Shown here: positions 1 through 6,346 of the stretch, piece after piece | Numbering within the stretch: position 1 is the first letter of the stretch | Layout: each line of letters opens with the position of its first letter | Assembly (NCBI GenBank): GCA_913042885.1 | Contig: CAJWLW010000203.1 | Coordinates: forward strand, 1 to 8,669 | Origin: an uncultured Lentisphaeria bacterium | GTDB lineage: Bacteria; Verrucomicrobiota; Lentisphaeria; JABSQK01; CAJWLW01 | Length of the DNA: 8,669 nt | Direction of reading: 5' to 3' | Position numbers and translations under genes: made by a program | The notes under the pieces: generated by a model | What the model saw: the letters and a program-made list of their open reading frames with translations, nothing else | What the model was told of the DNA's origin: nothing | Databases searched by the model: none

Positions 1-454
1 TGACTTTGAACTCCTGCATGGCTTCAAGCAAAGCAGCCTGAGTCTTCGGCGGCGTCCGGTTGATTTCGTCTCCGAGGATGATGTTCCCGAAGATCGGGCC
101 CTTCACAAAGCGCATGCGACGGCGACCGGTGCCTTCTTCCTCTTCGAGGATTTCCGTCCCGGTGATGTCTGAGGGCATCAAGTCCGGCGTAAACTGGATG
201 CGGCTGAAGTCGAGGGCCAGTAGATCGGCGATGGTTGAGATCATCAACGTTTTTGCCAGCCCGGGCACACCCTCCAGCAGGCAATGCCCCTGGCTGAACA
301 GCGCCATCAGCACCTGCTTGAGCACGTCGTTTTGGCCGATGATCGTGCGCCCGAGTTCTTGCGTCAGCTTTGCGTATATCTCAGTCAGGCGTTCGGCGGC
401 TTCGAGGTCCTGGTCGTTCACTTGGTCGGCAGTCACGGTAGCAGTCTCGGACAT
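1..454 (-). CDS. MoxR-family AAA+ ATPase, N-terminal part (cut by window edge)
   Basis: Partial gene: 151 codons from the start are present and the frame is still open at base 1. MoxR ATPases are cytoplasmic AAA+ proteins that use ATP hydrolysis to remodel or activate partner proteins, often alongside DUF58 and VWA-domain genes. Visible features: an N-terminal helical segment (about 15-40), 'IIGQ' (38-41), Walker A GVPGLAKT (62-69), the family signature '[13 protein letters not shown]' (87-99) and Walker B 'IILGDEINR' (125-133), running into '[16 protein letters not shown]'. The order and spacing are normal for the family. An acidic run EEEE (104-107) sits in the variable strand before the Arg-rich 'GRRRMRF'. 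The start at 454 is the only ATG before an in-frame stop at 487-485, and an AGGA motif lies 9 bases upstream (464-467). Sensor and lid regions, and any VWA/DUF58 partner genes, would lie left of the window. Family assignment is firm; the process served is unknown. Confidence 0.95.
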   Translation of the reverse strand, partial: MSETATVTADQVNDQDLEAAERLTEIYAKLTQELGRTIIGQNDVLKQVLMALFSQGHCLLEGVPGLAKTLMISTIADLLALDFSRIQFTPDLMPSDITGTEILEEEEGTGRRRMRFVKGPIFGNIILGDEINRTPPKTQAALLEAMQEFKV

Positions 455-749
455 TTCGGATATTCCTGAGGGTGGATAGCGTGTTCAGTCGCAGTGCTGG
501 GGTTCCAAACCTTGACGGCGTCACGGATATCGTGCCATCGTCGACAATCAGGATATGTGGCTGGTCGGTCACATTCCCCCGTTCTCCACGGTGGCGGCAC
601 ACAACGAACTCGTTCAAATTCGTACAAGTCCAATATAGGGGGGAAGCGGCAAGTGGCAAGTGGCAGGCGTCTTATCCACGGCATGGGGGAGCCGGCCGTT
701 GTTTTCGTAGCCATCCTGATCTCTCAAAAAGCGATTTCAACATCGAATG

Positions 750-776
750 GTTGCAGCCACCTGCGTCTGCTGCAAC
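750..776. repeat. 8-bp perfect inverted repeat (hairpin or operator-like)
   Basis: GTTGCAGC (750-757) and GCTGCAAC (769-776) are perfect reverse complements separated by 11 bases. It lies about 170 bases upstream of the plus-strand gene at 947 and just before the AT-rich promoter-like stretch. No run of T follows on either strand, so an intrinsic terminator is unlikely. A protein-binding dyad or an RNA hairpin is possible. The repeat is seen directly; any function is inference. Confidence 0.45.
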
Positions 777-846
777 ATGATTTCAGTTAAAAATGCCGTG
801 CCGCATCATAGAATTGGATTTCCATTGAAAGAACTCACCAAAAACC

Positions 847-875
847 TTGAAATATGAAGTATTCACCGTCAGAAT
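847..875 (+). promoter_or_regulatory. Possible sigma-70-type promoter for the 947 gene
   Basis: TTGAAA (847-852, 5 of 6 to the -35 consensus), a 17-base spacer, then CAGAAT (870-875, 4 of 6 to the -10 consensus), all in AT-rich DNA. It would start transcription near 882 and leave a leader of about 65 bases. A second TTGAAA occurs at 825-830 without an equally good partner. Such matches are common by chance in AT-rich sequence. Confidence 0.3.
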
Positions 876-946
876 AACAAAAATTAAACCCGTATCAGAA
901 ATTCCAGTGGATATGTAATCGATATGCGCTGAAAGGAGACACACAT

Positions 947-1879
947 ATGTCCGACTTACAAAGTTCGGGAAGTGGCCACATCAATCCTGATGCCCTCGGA
1001 TTGACACTGCAATTCGCAGATGGCTTTGATCAGGAATATGGTGCGCCAGACCAGCTTGACACCACCCGCTGGATAAAGTGGAAGGGCGAGGCCAGAACAG
1101 AAAATGGATACGGCCTCTTCGACGCGGTAACAACACCGGGTGAATGGGGGGATGGGGGCATTTCCACACGGGAAAAACAGTTCAATCCCGGCCTGAAAGG
1201 TACGAATGGCGCTGAGGTCACCTTTGTGGGACATGCCCAACTGGGCGAGTTGCCCAACAAGAAGGATCATCCCGAACACATCGGCAACCCACTCGCGGGG
1301 CCCTATGTCACGGGAATGTGCTTGACAATTTCCAACTACCGTGGGCCCATCGTGCCGGATTTTGAGGGGGATCCGGAAAGCATCGATGCTGAACCGGTCG
1401 ATTCCGACTTGGTGAGCGGCTACCGGGCTTCAGGAAAATCTCCCAGTAGAAGGCGAGGTGTGCAAATCCATTTTGACTGGATGAACAAATGGGAACTCGA
1501 CTATTTCCTCTGCCGTTCTATCATTCCCGGGGATTACGAAAAATATTCGGAGTGGGATGTGCGTTTGGATTCACTCGAAGAATACATGGCAAAAGGACAA
1601 TTCATTGGTGGTGCCTGCTTTGCACTTGCAGCGAGACATTACTCCCCGGACCAGGCTGTTAATCCATTGGGGCGGCGTTACGGGCTTTACCTTACCGATG
1701 ATGCCAATACCGTGTCCTGGACGCTGGACGGAAAGCTCATGGATACCGTTGACATTAGTGGCTATTTCAATTCGACTCCCGAATCCGTCAGCGACGGCGC
1801 CTACGTCTCGCTCTCTGGTGCGGGGTATCAACCTCACATCTGGAAAATTGATGATGTCGAGATTTATGCCAGCGGTTAA
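947..1879 (+). CDS. Concanavalin A-like beta-sandwich protein, no signal peptide, function unknown
   Basis: 310-aa protein of no family I can name with certainty. The start is well supported by GGAG (935-938) 8 bases before ATG. It begins MSDLQSSGSGH with no hydrophobic segment anywhere, so it should stay in the cytoplasm unless exported by a non-Sec route. The pattern is that of a LamG/GH16-like jelly roll: an N-terminal 'LQFADGFDQE' (21-30) with 'TTRWIKW' (39-45), a middle part with 'NPGLKGTNGAEVTFVGH' (80-96), and a C-terminal part with 'RRYGLYLTDDANTVSWTLDG' (243-262) then 'HIWKIDDVEIY' (297-307), which resembles the closing strands of such folds. I see no ExDxxE catalytic motif of GH16 glycosidases, so binding is likelier than hydrolysis. 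A remote relation to the DUF6081 type is conceivable but unchecked. It stands alone on its strand and seems less GC-rich than its neighbours, which could indicate transfer. Confidence 0.75.
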   Translation: MSDLQSSGSGHINPDALGLTLQFADGFDQEYGAPDQLDTTRWIKWKGEARTENGYGLFDAVTTPGEWGDGGISTREKQFNPGLKGTNGAEVTFVGHAQLGELPNKKDHPEHIGNPLAGPYVTGMCLTISNYRGPIVPDFEGDPESIDAEPVDSDLVSGYRASGKSPSRRRGVQIHFDWMNKWELDYFLCRSIIPGDYEKYSEWDVRLDSLEEYMAKGQFIGGACFALAARHYSPDQAVNPLGRRYGLYLTDDANTVSWTLDGKLMDTVDISGYFNSTPESVSDGAYVSLSGAGYQPHIWKIDDVEIYASG

Positions 1880-1973
1880 AAGAAACTGGCGCCAAGTTCT
1901 AATCAATCGGCTCCTTGGAGTGGCGAGTGCCGACCAGGAACGAGGTGCCGCGCAGTAGGAGATTGTCAAGCAG

Positions 1974-1993
1974 CAAAACCGGGAACGGCTTTG
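1974..1993 (-). terminator. Hairpin downstream of the SDR gene, terminator-like
   Basis: Read on the minus strand this is CAAAGCCG, loop TTCC, then CGGTTTTG: an 8-bp stem with one G-U wobble, beginning 32 bases past the SDR stop codon. The 3' arm carries four T, but no longer T tract follows. Read on the plus strand, the same bases give an A-C mismatch in place of the wobble and a GGAA tetraloop, so the fold is more stable in transcripts from the SDR side. It lies between convergent genes, where a terminator is expected. Confidence 0.4.
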
Positions 1994-2025
1994 GACTGGA
2001 AGTGATCGGGATCAGGATCGCTGTC

Positions 2026-2817
2026 CTACCAAGCCGTCCAGCCGCCATCAACGGTAATGTTCTGACCGGTTATATAACTGCCGGCGTCACTGACCAACAG
2101 CAGCAAAGCACCCTTTAGCTCGTGCGGTTTGCCCATACGTTTCATCGGCAATTTTGTGGACAGTCGCTGCACCATCTCAGATTTGACGGCATCCCCGGGA
2201 AAAGGTCCCGGGCTCAGGCAGTTGACGCGCACACTGTCCTCTGCCCAGTAAGCTGCCATGTGACGGGTCATGTGAATCGTGCCGCCCTTGAGTGAATGAT
2301 AGGCGACCGGACTGGCAATGCTCACTCCCTCGTAAGCGTCCGGATACGAAGCAACCTGGCCATACATCGAACCGATATTGACCACTGCCCCGCCGCCACC
2401 GCGTTCCACGGCATGATTGCGCAGTTCACGAGCCAGCACGAAGTATCCCGCATTGTTGTGCTGGTGTCTGGCAAACTCATCGAAGGTGACATCCTTGAGA
2501 TCTTTCGGACACGCGTCGAGGCCGTTATTGATCAGGATGTCGACCTGTCCGGCGACTTCTACTGCTTCGGCAAACCCCGCAACGACACTGTCGCCGTTCA
2601 TCTGGTCGAGCTCGACACCATAGTGAGTCGCATCACCCGGCAGCTTTGCGGCAGCGGCACGCCCACGGTCGCGGTCGCGACTGGCAATAACAACAGAAGC
2701 ACCGGCTTCCGCCAGGGCAGCTGAAAACGCCGTACCCAGCCATCCCGTACCGCCGGTAATCAGCGCCGTGCGCCCATTAAGATCGAATTGTTCCAGAACG
2801 TTGTGACTCTCAGGCAT
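2026..2817 (-). CDS. SDR-family NAD(P)-dependent oxidoreductase
   Basis: 263-aa classical short-chain dehydrogenase/reductase of normal length, expected to oxidise or reduce a sugar or polyol alcohol/ketone with NAD(P)(H) in the cytoplasm. Seen: cofactor motif TGGTGWLG (21-28, TGxxxGxG), R47 after the second strand ('IASRDRD'), 'DILINNG' (93-99), catalytic Ser150 in 'NIGSMYG', Tyr173 and Lys177 in 'YHSLK', 'LSPGPFP' (201-207) and the C-terminal 'GQNITVDGGW' (251-260). The usual NNAG is NNG here, as in some subgroups. The overall style recalls gluconate 5-dehydrogenase-like SDRs, but the substrate cannot be read from sequence. GGAG (2824-2827) lies 6 bases before the ATG. It is the second gene after the TIM-barrel gene, with a 91-base gap and the same strand, probably one transcript. 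Family assignment is firm. Confidence 0.93.
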   Translation of the reverse strand: MPESHNVLEQFDLNGRTALITGGTGWLGTAFSAALAEAGASVVIASRDRDRGRAAAAKLPGDATHYGVELDQMNGDSVVAGFAEAVEVAGQVDILINNGLDACPKDLKDVTFDEFARHQHNNAGYFVLARELRNHAVERGGGGAVVNIGSMYGQVASYPDAYEGVSIASPVAYHSLKGGTIHMTRHMAAYWAEDSVRVNCLSPGPFPGDAVKSEMVQRLSTKLPMKRMGKPHELKGALLLLVSDAGSYITGQNITVDGGWTAW

Positions 2818-2908
2818 AAGAAACTCCGGGTGGAGGGGTGCTGTATTGCAGATGTTGTGATCTCAGTTCCTGATCGATCTTGGCAATCGGGACCCGAAGG
2901 CGGGAGTG

Positions 2909-3829
2909 TTACTTGAACACCTTAGCCCAGGCTTCGAGAAATACCCGTTTCGTATTGGCCAGCACGAGATCGATGTTGTGATTCGGGCCGGGCTTCACCT
3001 CGAACGAGAACACTGGCAGTCGGGTAGCGCTGGCACGGTCGAAATATCCTGTGCGCAAGAGCACCGAAATGTAGTCCGCCAGCTCGGGCACATCATTCTC
3101 GCCGCCGGGATATCCGAAATACGGATGCTGATCGCCGTACATCGGATCGGCCTTGTCCTTGAGGAAGGCGTTGCCGGCGTGGGCGTGATTGAAGTGCTCG
3201 CCCAGTAGCGGCACGGTCTCTGCTGCTGTCTCGCCCAGGATCGGCAGATGACTCAGGTCGAGGCAAATACCGAAGTTGTCCACCTGCCCACTGACTCGAT
3301 CCGCCAGGGTCCGGGTGATTGCCGCGGGGCCGATCAGGCACTTTTTCTCGATATCCCGATCGAACTGCTCACAGGTCACTGCCAGGCCACGTTCGCCAGC
3401 GTACTGACAAAGTTCCACGGTCGCCGCTACCAAGGCATCGAGCGCTTCGTCCTCGGTTGCAGCGTCACCATAGGGTCCGGAGAGAAAAGTCCAGGCCACC
3501 GCCCCGAGCTCGACAGCTTCGTCGATGCTGGCCTTCAACCGCTCCAGTGCCGCACCGCGCACCGCGTCGTCCGTAGCGTTGAGGTTGAGTTTGCCACCGA
3601 GAATCAGTGGATGCGCACCGTAGCCAAGCTGCAGATGTGCGGATTCCGCAATCGCCTTGACGGCGGCACGGTCCTGCTGTGGAATCGTGGTGATTTCGAG
3701 AAAATTGAAAAACTCGTCGGCGGCGATCTTTTCGATACTGCCGACAATATCGCCCTCCCCTTTCTGGGCAGATGGGAACGCCATGAAGTGAACAAGCCCG
3801 ACCTGGGCAACGGATAGATGAGAACTCAT
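2909..3829 (-). CDS. Sugar phosphate isomerase/epimerase-type TIM-barrel protein
   Basis: 306-aa protein of the xylose isomerase-like TIM-barrel superfamily (the AP endonuclease 2 / sugar phosphate isomerase fold). These enzymes usually bind a divalent metal and isomerise or epimerise sugars or related polyols. Candidate metal or catalytic residues in the expected order: Glu45 ('FLEITT'), Glu154 ('VTCEQF'), Asp191 and His194 ('CLDLSH'), His215/His217 ('FNHAHAGN'), His236 ('DQHPYFG') and Glu277 ('FSFEVKPG'). The C-terminal 'EVKPG' strand closes the barrel as in inosose- and tagatose-type epimerases. No signal peptide, so cytoplasmic. The ATG at 3829 lacks a good ribosome binding site (only a weak GAG-containing stretch just upstream), but the N-terminus 'VAQVGLVHFMAF' reads as the first barrel strand, so a start further in is unlikely. 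The SDR gene follows on the same strand, suggesting a two-step sugar conversion. The substrate is not determinable. Confidence 0.88.
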   Translation of the reverse strand: MSSHLSVAQVGLVHFMAFPSAQKGEGDIVGSIEKIAADEFFNFLEITTIPQQDRAAVKAIAESAHLQLGYGAHPLILGGKLNLNATDDAVRGAALERLKASIDEAVELGAVAWTFLSGPYGDAATEDEALDALVAATVELCQYAGERGLAVTCEQFDRDIEKKCLIGPAAITRTLADRVSGQVDNFGICLDLSHLPILGETAAETVPLLGEHFNHAHAGNAFLKDKADPMYGDQHPYFGYPGGENDVPELADYISVLLRTGYFDRASATRLPVFSFEVKPGPNHNIDLVLANTKRVFLEAWAKVFK

Positions 3830-4123
3830 ATGACTCTACAGTTCAGGGTTGGTTTTCGTTGTCCGGGCCGATCGCAGCTCCTTGTTGACGGTCAGCCGCA
3901 CGCCGCGGTAACGGGTACGGTATGACCAGGCCCACTGGATGACGACAAAAAGCTGGCTTTTCAAGCTGACAAGATACTAGATATGTACCAACAGCCAAGC
4001 GATCCAGGCGGCAAACCCGGTGAATTTTACTCGTTTCTTTCTACTACAGCCCCAGGGTGCCGATCGAATTCACATGAAAGCACCCGCATCGCCGGCGCGG
4101 CAGTGTTGCCGTGTCCCATTCCG
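3830..4123. other. Intergenic region upstream of the TIM-barrel gene
   Basis: 294 bases between the stop of the nuclease gene and the start of the TIM-barrel gene, both on the minus strand. The spacing argues that the TIM-barrel gene has its own promoter here, but no pair of -35/-10 boxes stands out. A palindrome AAAAGC-TG-GCTTTT (3948-3961) is present; its 2-base loop makes an RNA hairpin unlikely. The minus strand contains AAGGAG about 60 bases upstream of the TIM-barrel ATG but with no start codon at a proper distance. I see no gene. Confidence 0.5.
4098..4111 (-). terminator. Short hairpin just past the nuclease stop codon
   Basis: On the minus strand CGGCA, loop ACAC, TGCCG forms a 5-bp GC-rich stem starting 12 bases beyond the nuclease stop. 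There is no T tract after it, so it could be a weak or factor-assisted terminator, or chance. Confidence 0.25.
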
Positions 4124-4894
4124 CTACTTTTCTTCATTCCAGATCTGCACGGCGAATTCCGGATGATCGATGAACGGATTGCGATTGCCTTGGCGTTCAT
4201 GAATCCGTTCGTGACGCCTGCGCTCTGCGTCATCCGGTGGATCCTCGGCGTGCCAGCGCAGGAGCGTCGACAACTTGCCGTGTTCCGCCCGCAGGACTTT
4301 CGGATTGACCTTGTCGACCAACTTCAGATCCAATTCCCGACCGCCGCCCTCGTAACGAATTGCCATATAGAACAACATGCGTGCGACATCACCGCGTACA
4401 GCGGGTCGCGGCGACCAGCTGTCGGCATCGACGCGGCACGCAGTCCGGCCGTTGGGATCGGTGTATGGCTGGCCGCCGTCATCGAAGTCGAGGTGACCAC
4501 GACGCGCATTGACACTGACATCCGTGGCACGAATATGATGCAGATCGGTGCCGGCGCCCGGTTTGGTGCCGAAGCGGCCACGGCCTTTCGCCCAGACATG
4601 TTCACGATTCCACTGATCCGGATGACCGCCGAACCTCGACTTGGGTACGGACCAGCCGCTGTAGAACAGAATGACATTGTCCGGATTCGCTGGGTCCTCA
4701 TCTGTGTGTTTCAACGCTTCCCGGACCTGGCGGTAGTCCAAATGCTGCATCGACGATGTCTCCGCGTGTAAACGCCGGCGCAGTTCCGTGCCCCGTCGCG
4801 TTTCCGCAGAGGCGTCTTCCGTTGGCGGGCGCGCACACGAACCGTGCAGCAAAGCTGCAGCAACTACGATAGATCGGATCACCAAGGTGAGCAT
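4124..4894 (-). CDS. Exported endonuclease I-family nuclease
   Basis: 256-aa non-specific nuclease of the endonuclease I family (His-Me finger / beta-beta-alpha-metal fold), which cuts DNA and sometimes RNA in the periplasm or outside the cell. Seen: a signal sequence (n-region MLTLVIR, hydrophobic 8-16, then 'LHGSC' ending at Cys20, a poor lipobox that leaves lipoprotein status uncertain); 'WNREHVW' (95-101), with Glu98 and His99 as likely metal ligand and general base by analogy with Vvn/EndA; 'DLHHIRATD' (117-125); Asn129 in 'SVNARRG', a likely second metal ligand; 'RGDVARMLFYMA' (167-178); and the closing 'GNRNPFIDHPE' (236-246). All core motifs are intact, so it should be active. Few cysteines remain after the signal (Cys153 only), unlike EndA, which has several disulfides. 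The start at 4894 has no strong ribosome binding site; TTG or GTG codons 4-5 are alternatives that would shorten the n-region. It is divergent from the SH3/coiled-coil operon. Confidence 0.9.
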   Translation of the reverse strand: MLTLVIRSIVVAAALLHGSCARPPTEDASAETRRGTELRRRLHAETSSMQHLDYRQVREALKHTDEDPANPDNVILFYSGWSVPKSRFGGHPDQWNREHVWAKGRGRFGTKPGAGTDLHHIRATDVSVNARRGHLDFDDGGQPYTDPNGRTACRVDADSWSPRPAVRGDVARMLFYMAIRYEGGGRELDLKLVDKVNPKVLRAEHGKLSTLLRWHAEDPPDDAERRRHERIHERQGNRNPFIDHPEFAVQIWNEEK

Positions 4895-4895
4895 G

Positions 4896-4924
4896 CTGAC
4901 AATATTACCTGTCTACAGTCGAAT
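4896..4924 (+). promoter_or_regulatory. Possible promoter for the SH3/coiled-coil operon
   Basis: CTGACA (4896-4901, 5 of 6 to -35), a 17-base spacer and TCGAAT (4919-4924, 4 of 6 to -10) lie in the short divergent gap. On the opposite strand TAATAT (4907-4902) could serve as part of a -10 element for the nuclease, but no -35 partner is obvious. Weak matches, supported mainly by position. Confidence 0.28.
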
Positions 4925-4999
4925 ATCCGGCACAAATAGCCATACCTGATGAATTGCACCATAGTATGCGAACGGCTACCACTATTGATCGGGCGCACC

Positions 5000-6346
5000 A
5001 TGCGAATTGCTGTACTTCTGTTCCTCATCGCGGGCACTCTACTGGCCGTCACACCTGAGACCTATCTTGTCACAGCTGCCTCCGTCGATCTGCTCCGAAA
5101 TGACCGGGTCGTACGCCAGTTGCGGCGCGGTACGCTCCTGCAAGGTGGTCCCAGTCGATCCCAGCCCGACTGGTTGGTCATATCCTTCAACAACCAGAAA
5201 TATCTGGCACGCCGCCGGGATTTCGAGACATTGCATGAGAGGGAACTGGCCGCAAGCCGCCGCATCGCCGACCATGAAGTCGGGATCGAACGCCTGTCGG
5301 CCGAGCGAACCCGCACCAACGCCGCATTGCTTAGCCGCAGATTAGCTCGTGGCAAGCTCCGTTTCGACCGCTTTATCAAGTTTCGCATTCCATCCGTCGA
5401 AACCCGAACAATCCAGGGCAGCTTCGAGGGCCCTGCGGATGTCATTGATCGACAGAAAATCGACGGTTTCGGGGTTCACGTGGAGAATGTCCGGATCAGC
5501 CAGCTGGAGGCGGAGAAACGCCGTCGCATTCCGTTTCGCCAGGACCGACTGAATGTCACATACACCATCCAACGGAAGGGCGATTCCAAGAAACTCCGCC
5601 GAATGGTCAAGGAACTCGAGGAGGAGAACGAGGAGCTCAATACACGTCTCCTGGACCTTGACGAGAAGCGCAGCCAATTGCGGCAACAGCACGCCATCGA
5701 AACCTGGCGACTCGAGTTTTTGCGCACCCGGTTCGGGCACTTTTCAGAAACCGGCGATGATGTACTGTCACGGATCTTCAGAACCACCGGGACAATCCGC
5801 ACGTATGTCGATGACCGAATCGTTGGTGAAATCGCGGCGGGTACTCTGCTGCTCGCCCGGACCAACTCGGCCGACGATTCCTGGGTCAGCGTCCAGCACG
5901 GGCACAGAATCGTCCGCTGCCGCGTCAGCCGCCTGCAGAATATCGAAAGTGTGTTGCTGAAACTGGTCAAGCGTATCGCCAGCGAGCGTTGTGAATTCAA
6001 CTGGCAACAACTGACGTTGACACGTCTCGAGACGGAACTCAAGCAACTCAATCAGCAAACGGCACTGATCGATCTCGCAGAGCGTGAGAAGCCCCACGGC
6101 TTTGTCGTGAACCAGGTCGGTGAGCACGCCAGGGACATCGTCTACGGTGTGGGTGAAATTCTCACAGCCCCCGACAGGGACAAGGTCATGTCCCGGCTCG
6201 CGACGGACGTTGCCGCGATAACCGATCAAGTCGGCGATGCCCGGCAACGCATGCAGGATCGACAGGATGCTCTCGACAGCAGCCAGAAAAAACTCGACGA
6301 CCTGCAGACCATTGTCATGGCCATGCTGAAGGGGACAAAACAATGA
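5000..6346 (+). CDS. Exported SH3-like/coiled-coil protein A, unknown family
   Basis: 448-aa exported protein I do not recognise. I chose the ATG at 5000 because it opens a clean Sec signal peptide ('MRIAVLLFLIAGTLLAV', cleavage near 17-20). The in-frame ATG at 4949 would put 17 extra residues ahead of it and has no ribosome binding site, though the 5000 start also lacks a good one. Layout by eye: SH3-like beta segment about 21-77 ('SVDLLRNDRVVRQL...WLVISF'); charged helix/coil 78-113; beta-rich linker 120-190; strong coiled coil 195-245 ('RMVKELEEENEELNTRLLDL'); second SH3-like segment 264-316 ('TIRTYVDDRIVGEI...DSWVSVQHGHRIVRCRVSRL'); coil 317-358; a hydrophobic stretch 367-390; and a final heptad-like coil 400-440. 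Two cysteines (307, 331) and no membrane segment after the signal. Likely periplasmic or surface-associated, with a binding or structural role. It overlaps the next gene by 4 bases. Confidence 0.8.
   Translation: MRIAVLLFLIAGTLLAVTPETYLVTAASVDLLRNDRVVRQLRRGTLLQGGPSRSQPDWLVISFNNQKYLARRRDFETLHERELAASRRIADHEVGIERLSAERTRTNAALLSRRLARGKLRFDRFIKFRIPSVETRTIQGSFEGPADVIDRQKIDGFGVHVENVRISQLEAEKRRRIPFRQDRLNVTYTIQRKGDSKKLRRMVKELEEENEELNTRLLDLDEKRSQLRQQHAIETWRLEFLRTRFGHFSETGDDVLSRIFRTTGTIRTYVDDRIVGEIAAGTLLLARTNSADDSWVSVQHGHRIVRCRVSRLQNIESVLLKLVKRIASERCEFNWQQLTLTRLETELKQLNQQTALIDLAEREKPHGFVVNQVGEHARDIVYGVGEILTAPDRDKVMSRLATDVAAITDQVGDARQRMQDRQDALDSSQKKLDDLQTIVMAMLKGTKQ

Larger units (their letters stand above)
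455..946. other. Divergent intergenic region without a convincing gene
   Basis: This 492-base stretch separates the start of the moxR-like gene (minus) from the start of the beta-sandwich gene (plus), so it should carry promoters for both. Short open frames exist here (for example 472-780 and 494-790 plus, 381-659 minus), but they lack ribosome binding sites, overlap one another and show no recognisable domain. Visible structure is limited: a small tandem repeat of GGCAAGT (648-654, 655-661, degenerate third copy 662-668), an 8-bp inverted repeat at 750-776, and a marked shift to AT-rich sequence from about 780 to 920. Confidence 0.6.

Noticed and set aside
381..659. Minus-strand open frame upstream of moxR containing 'HILIVDDG', reminiscent of a response-regulator N-terminus
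   Set aside because: Only that short string matches. The rest lacks receiver-domain features, the frame overlaps the moxR-like gene in another phase, and there is no ribosome binding site.
472..790. Overlapping plus-strand small open frames in the 492-base gap
   Set aside because: No Shine-Dalgarno sequence, no domain, and two overlapping frames of equal quality. Consistent with chance openness.
3248..3817. 189-aa plus-strand open frame opposite the TIM-barrel gene
   Set aside because: Shadow frame. The minus-strand product is clearly a TIM-barrel protein with ordered ligand residues.
3948..3961. AAAAGC-TG-GCTTTT palindrome as a terminator
   Set aside because: The loop is only 2 bases, the stem is AT-rich, and it lies upstream of a gene start rather than after a stop codon.
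3983..4771. 262-aa plus-strand open frame opposite the nuclease gene
   Set aside because: The minus strand carries a full set of nuclease motifs, so this is an antisense shadow of a GC-rich gene.
4949..4999. Upstream ATG extending protein A by 17 residues
   Set aside because: It would bury the signal peptide behind 'MNCTIVCERLPLLIGRT' and has no ribosome binding site. The ATG at 5000 gives a standard signal peptide.
5476..6051. Ser/Arg-rich 191-aa minus-strand open frame inside protein A
   Set aside because: Low-complexity antisense translation of a Glu/Arg/Leu-rich coiled-coil gene. No start signal or domain.
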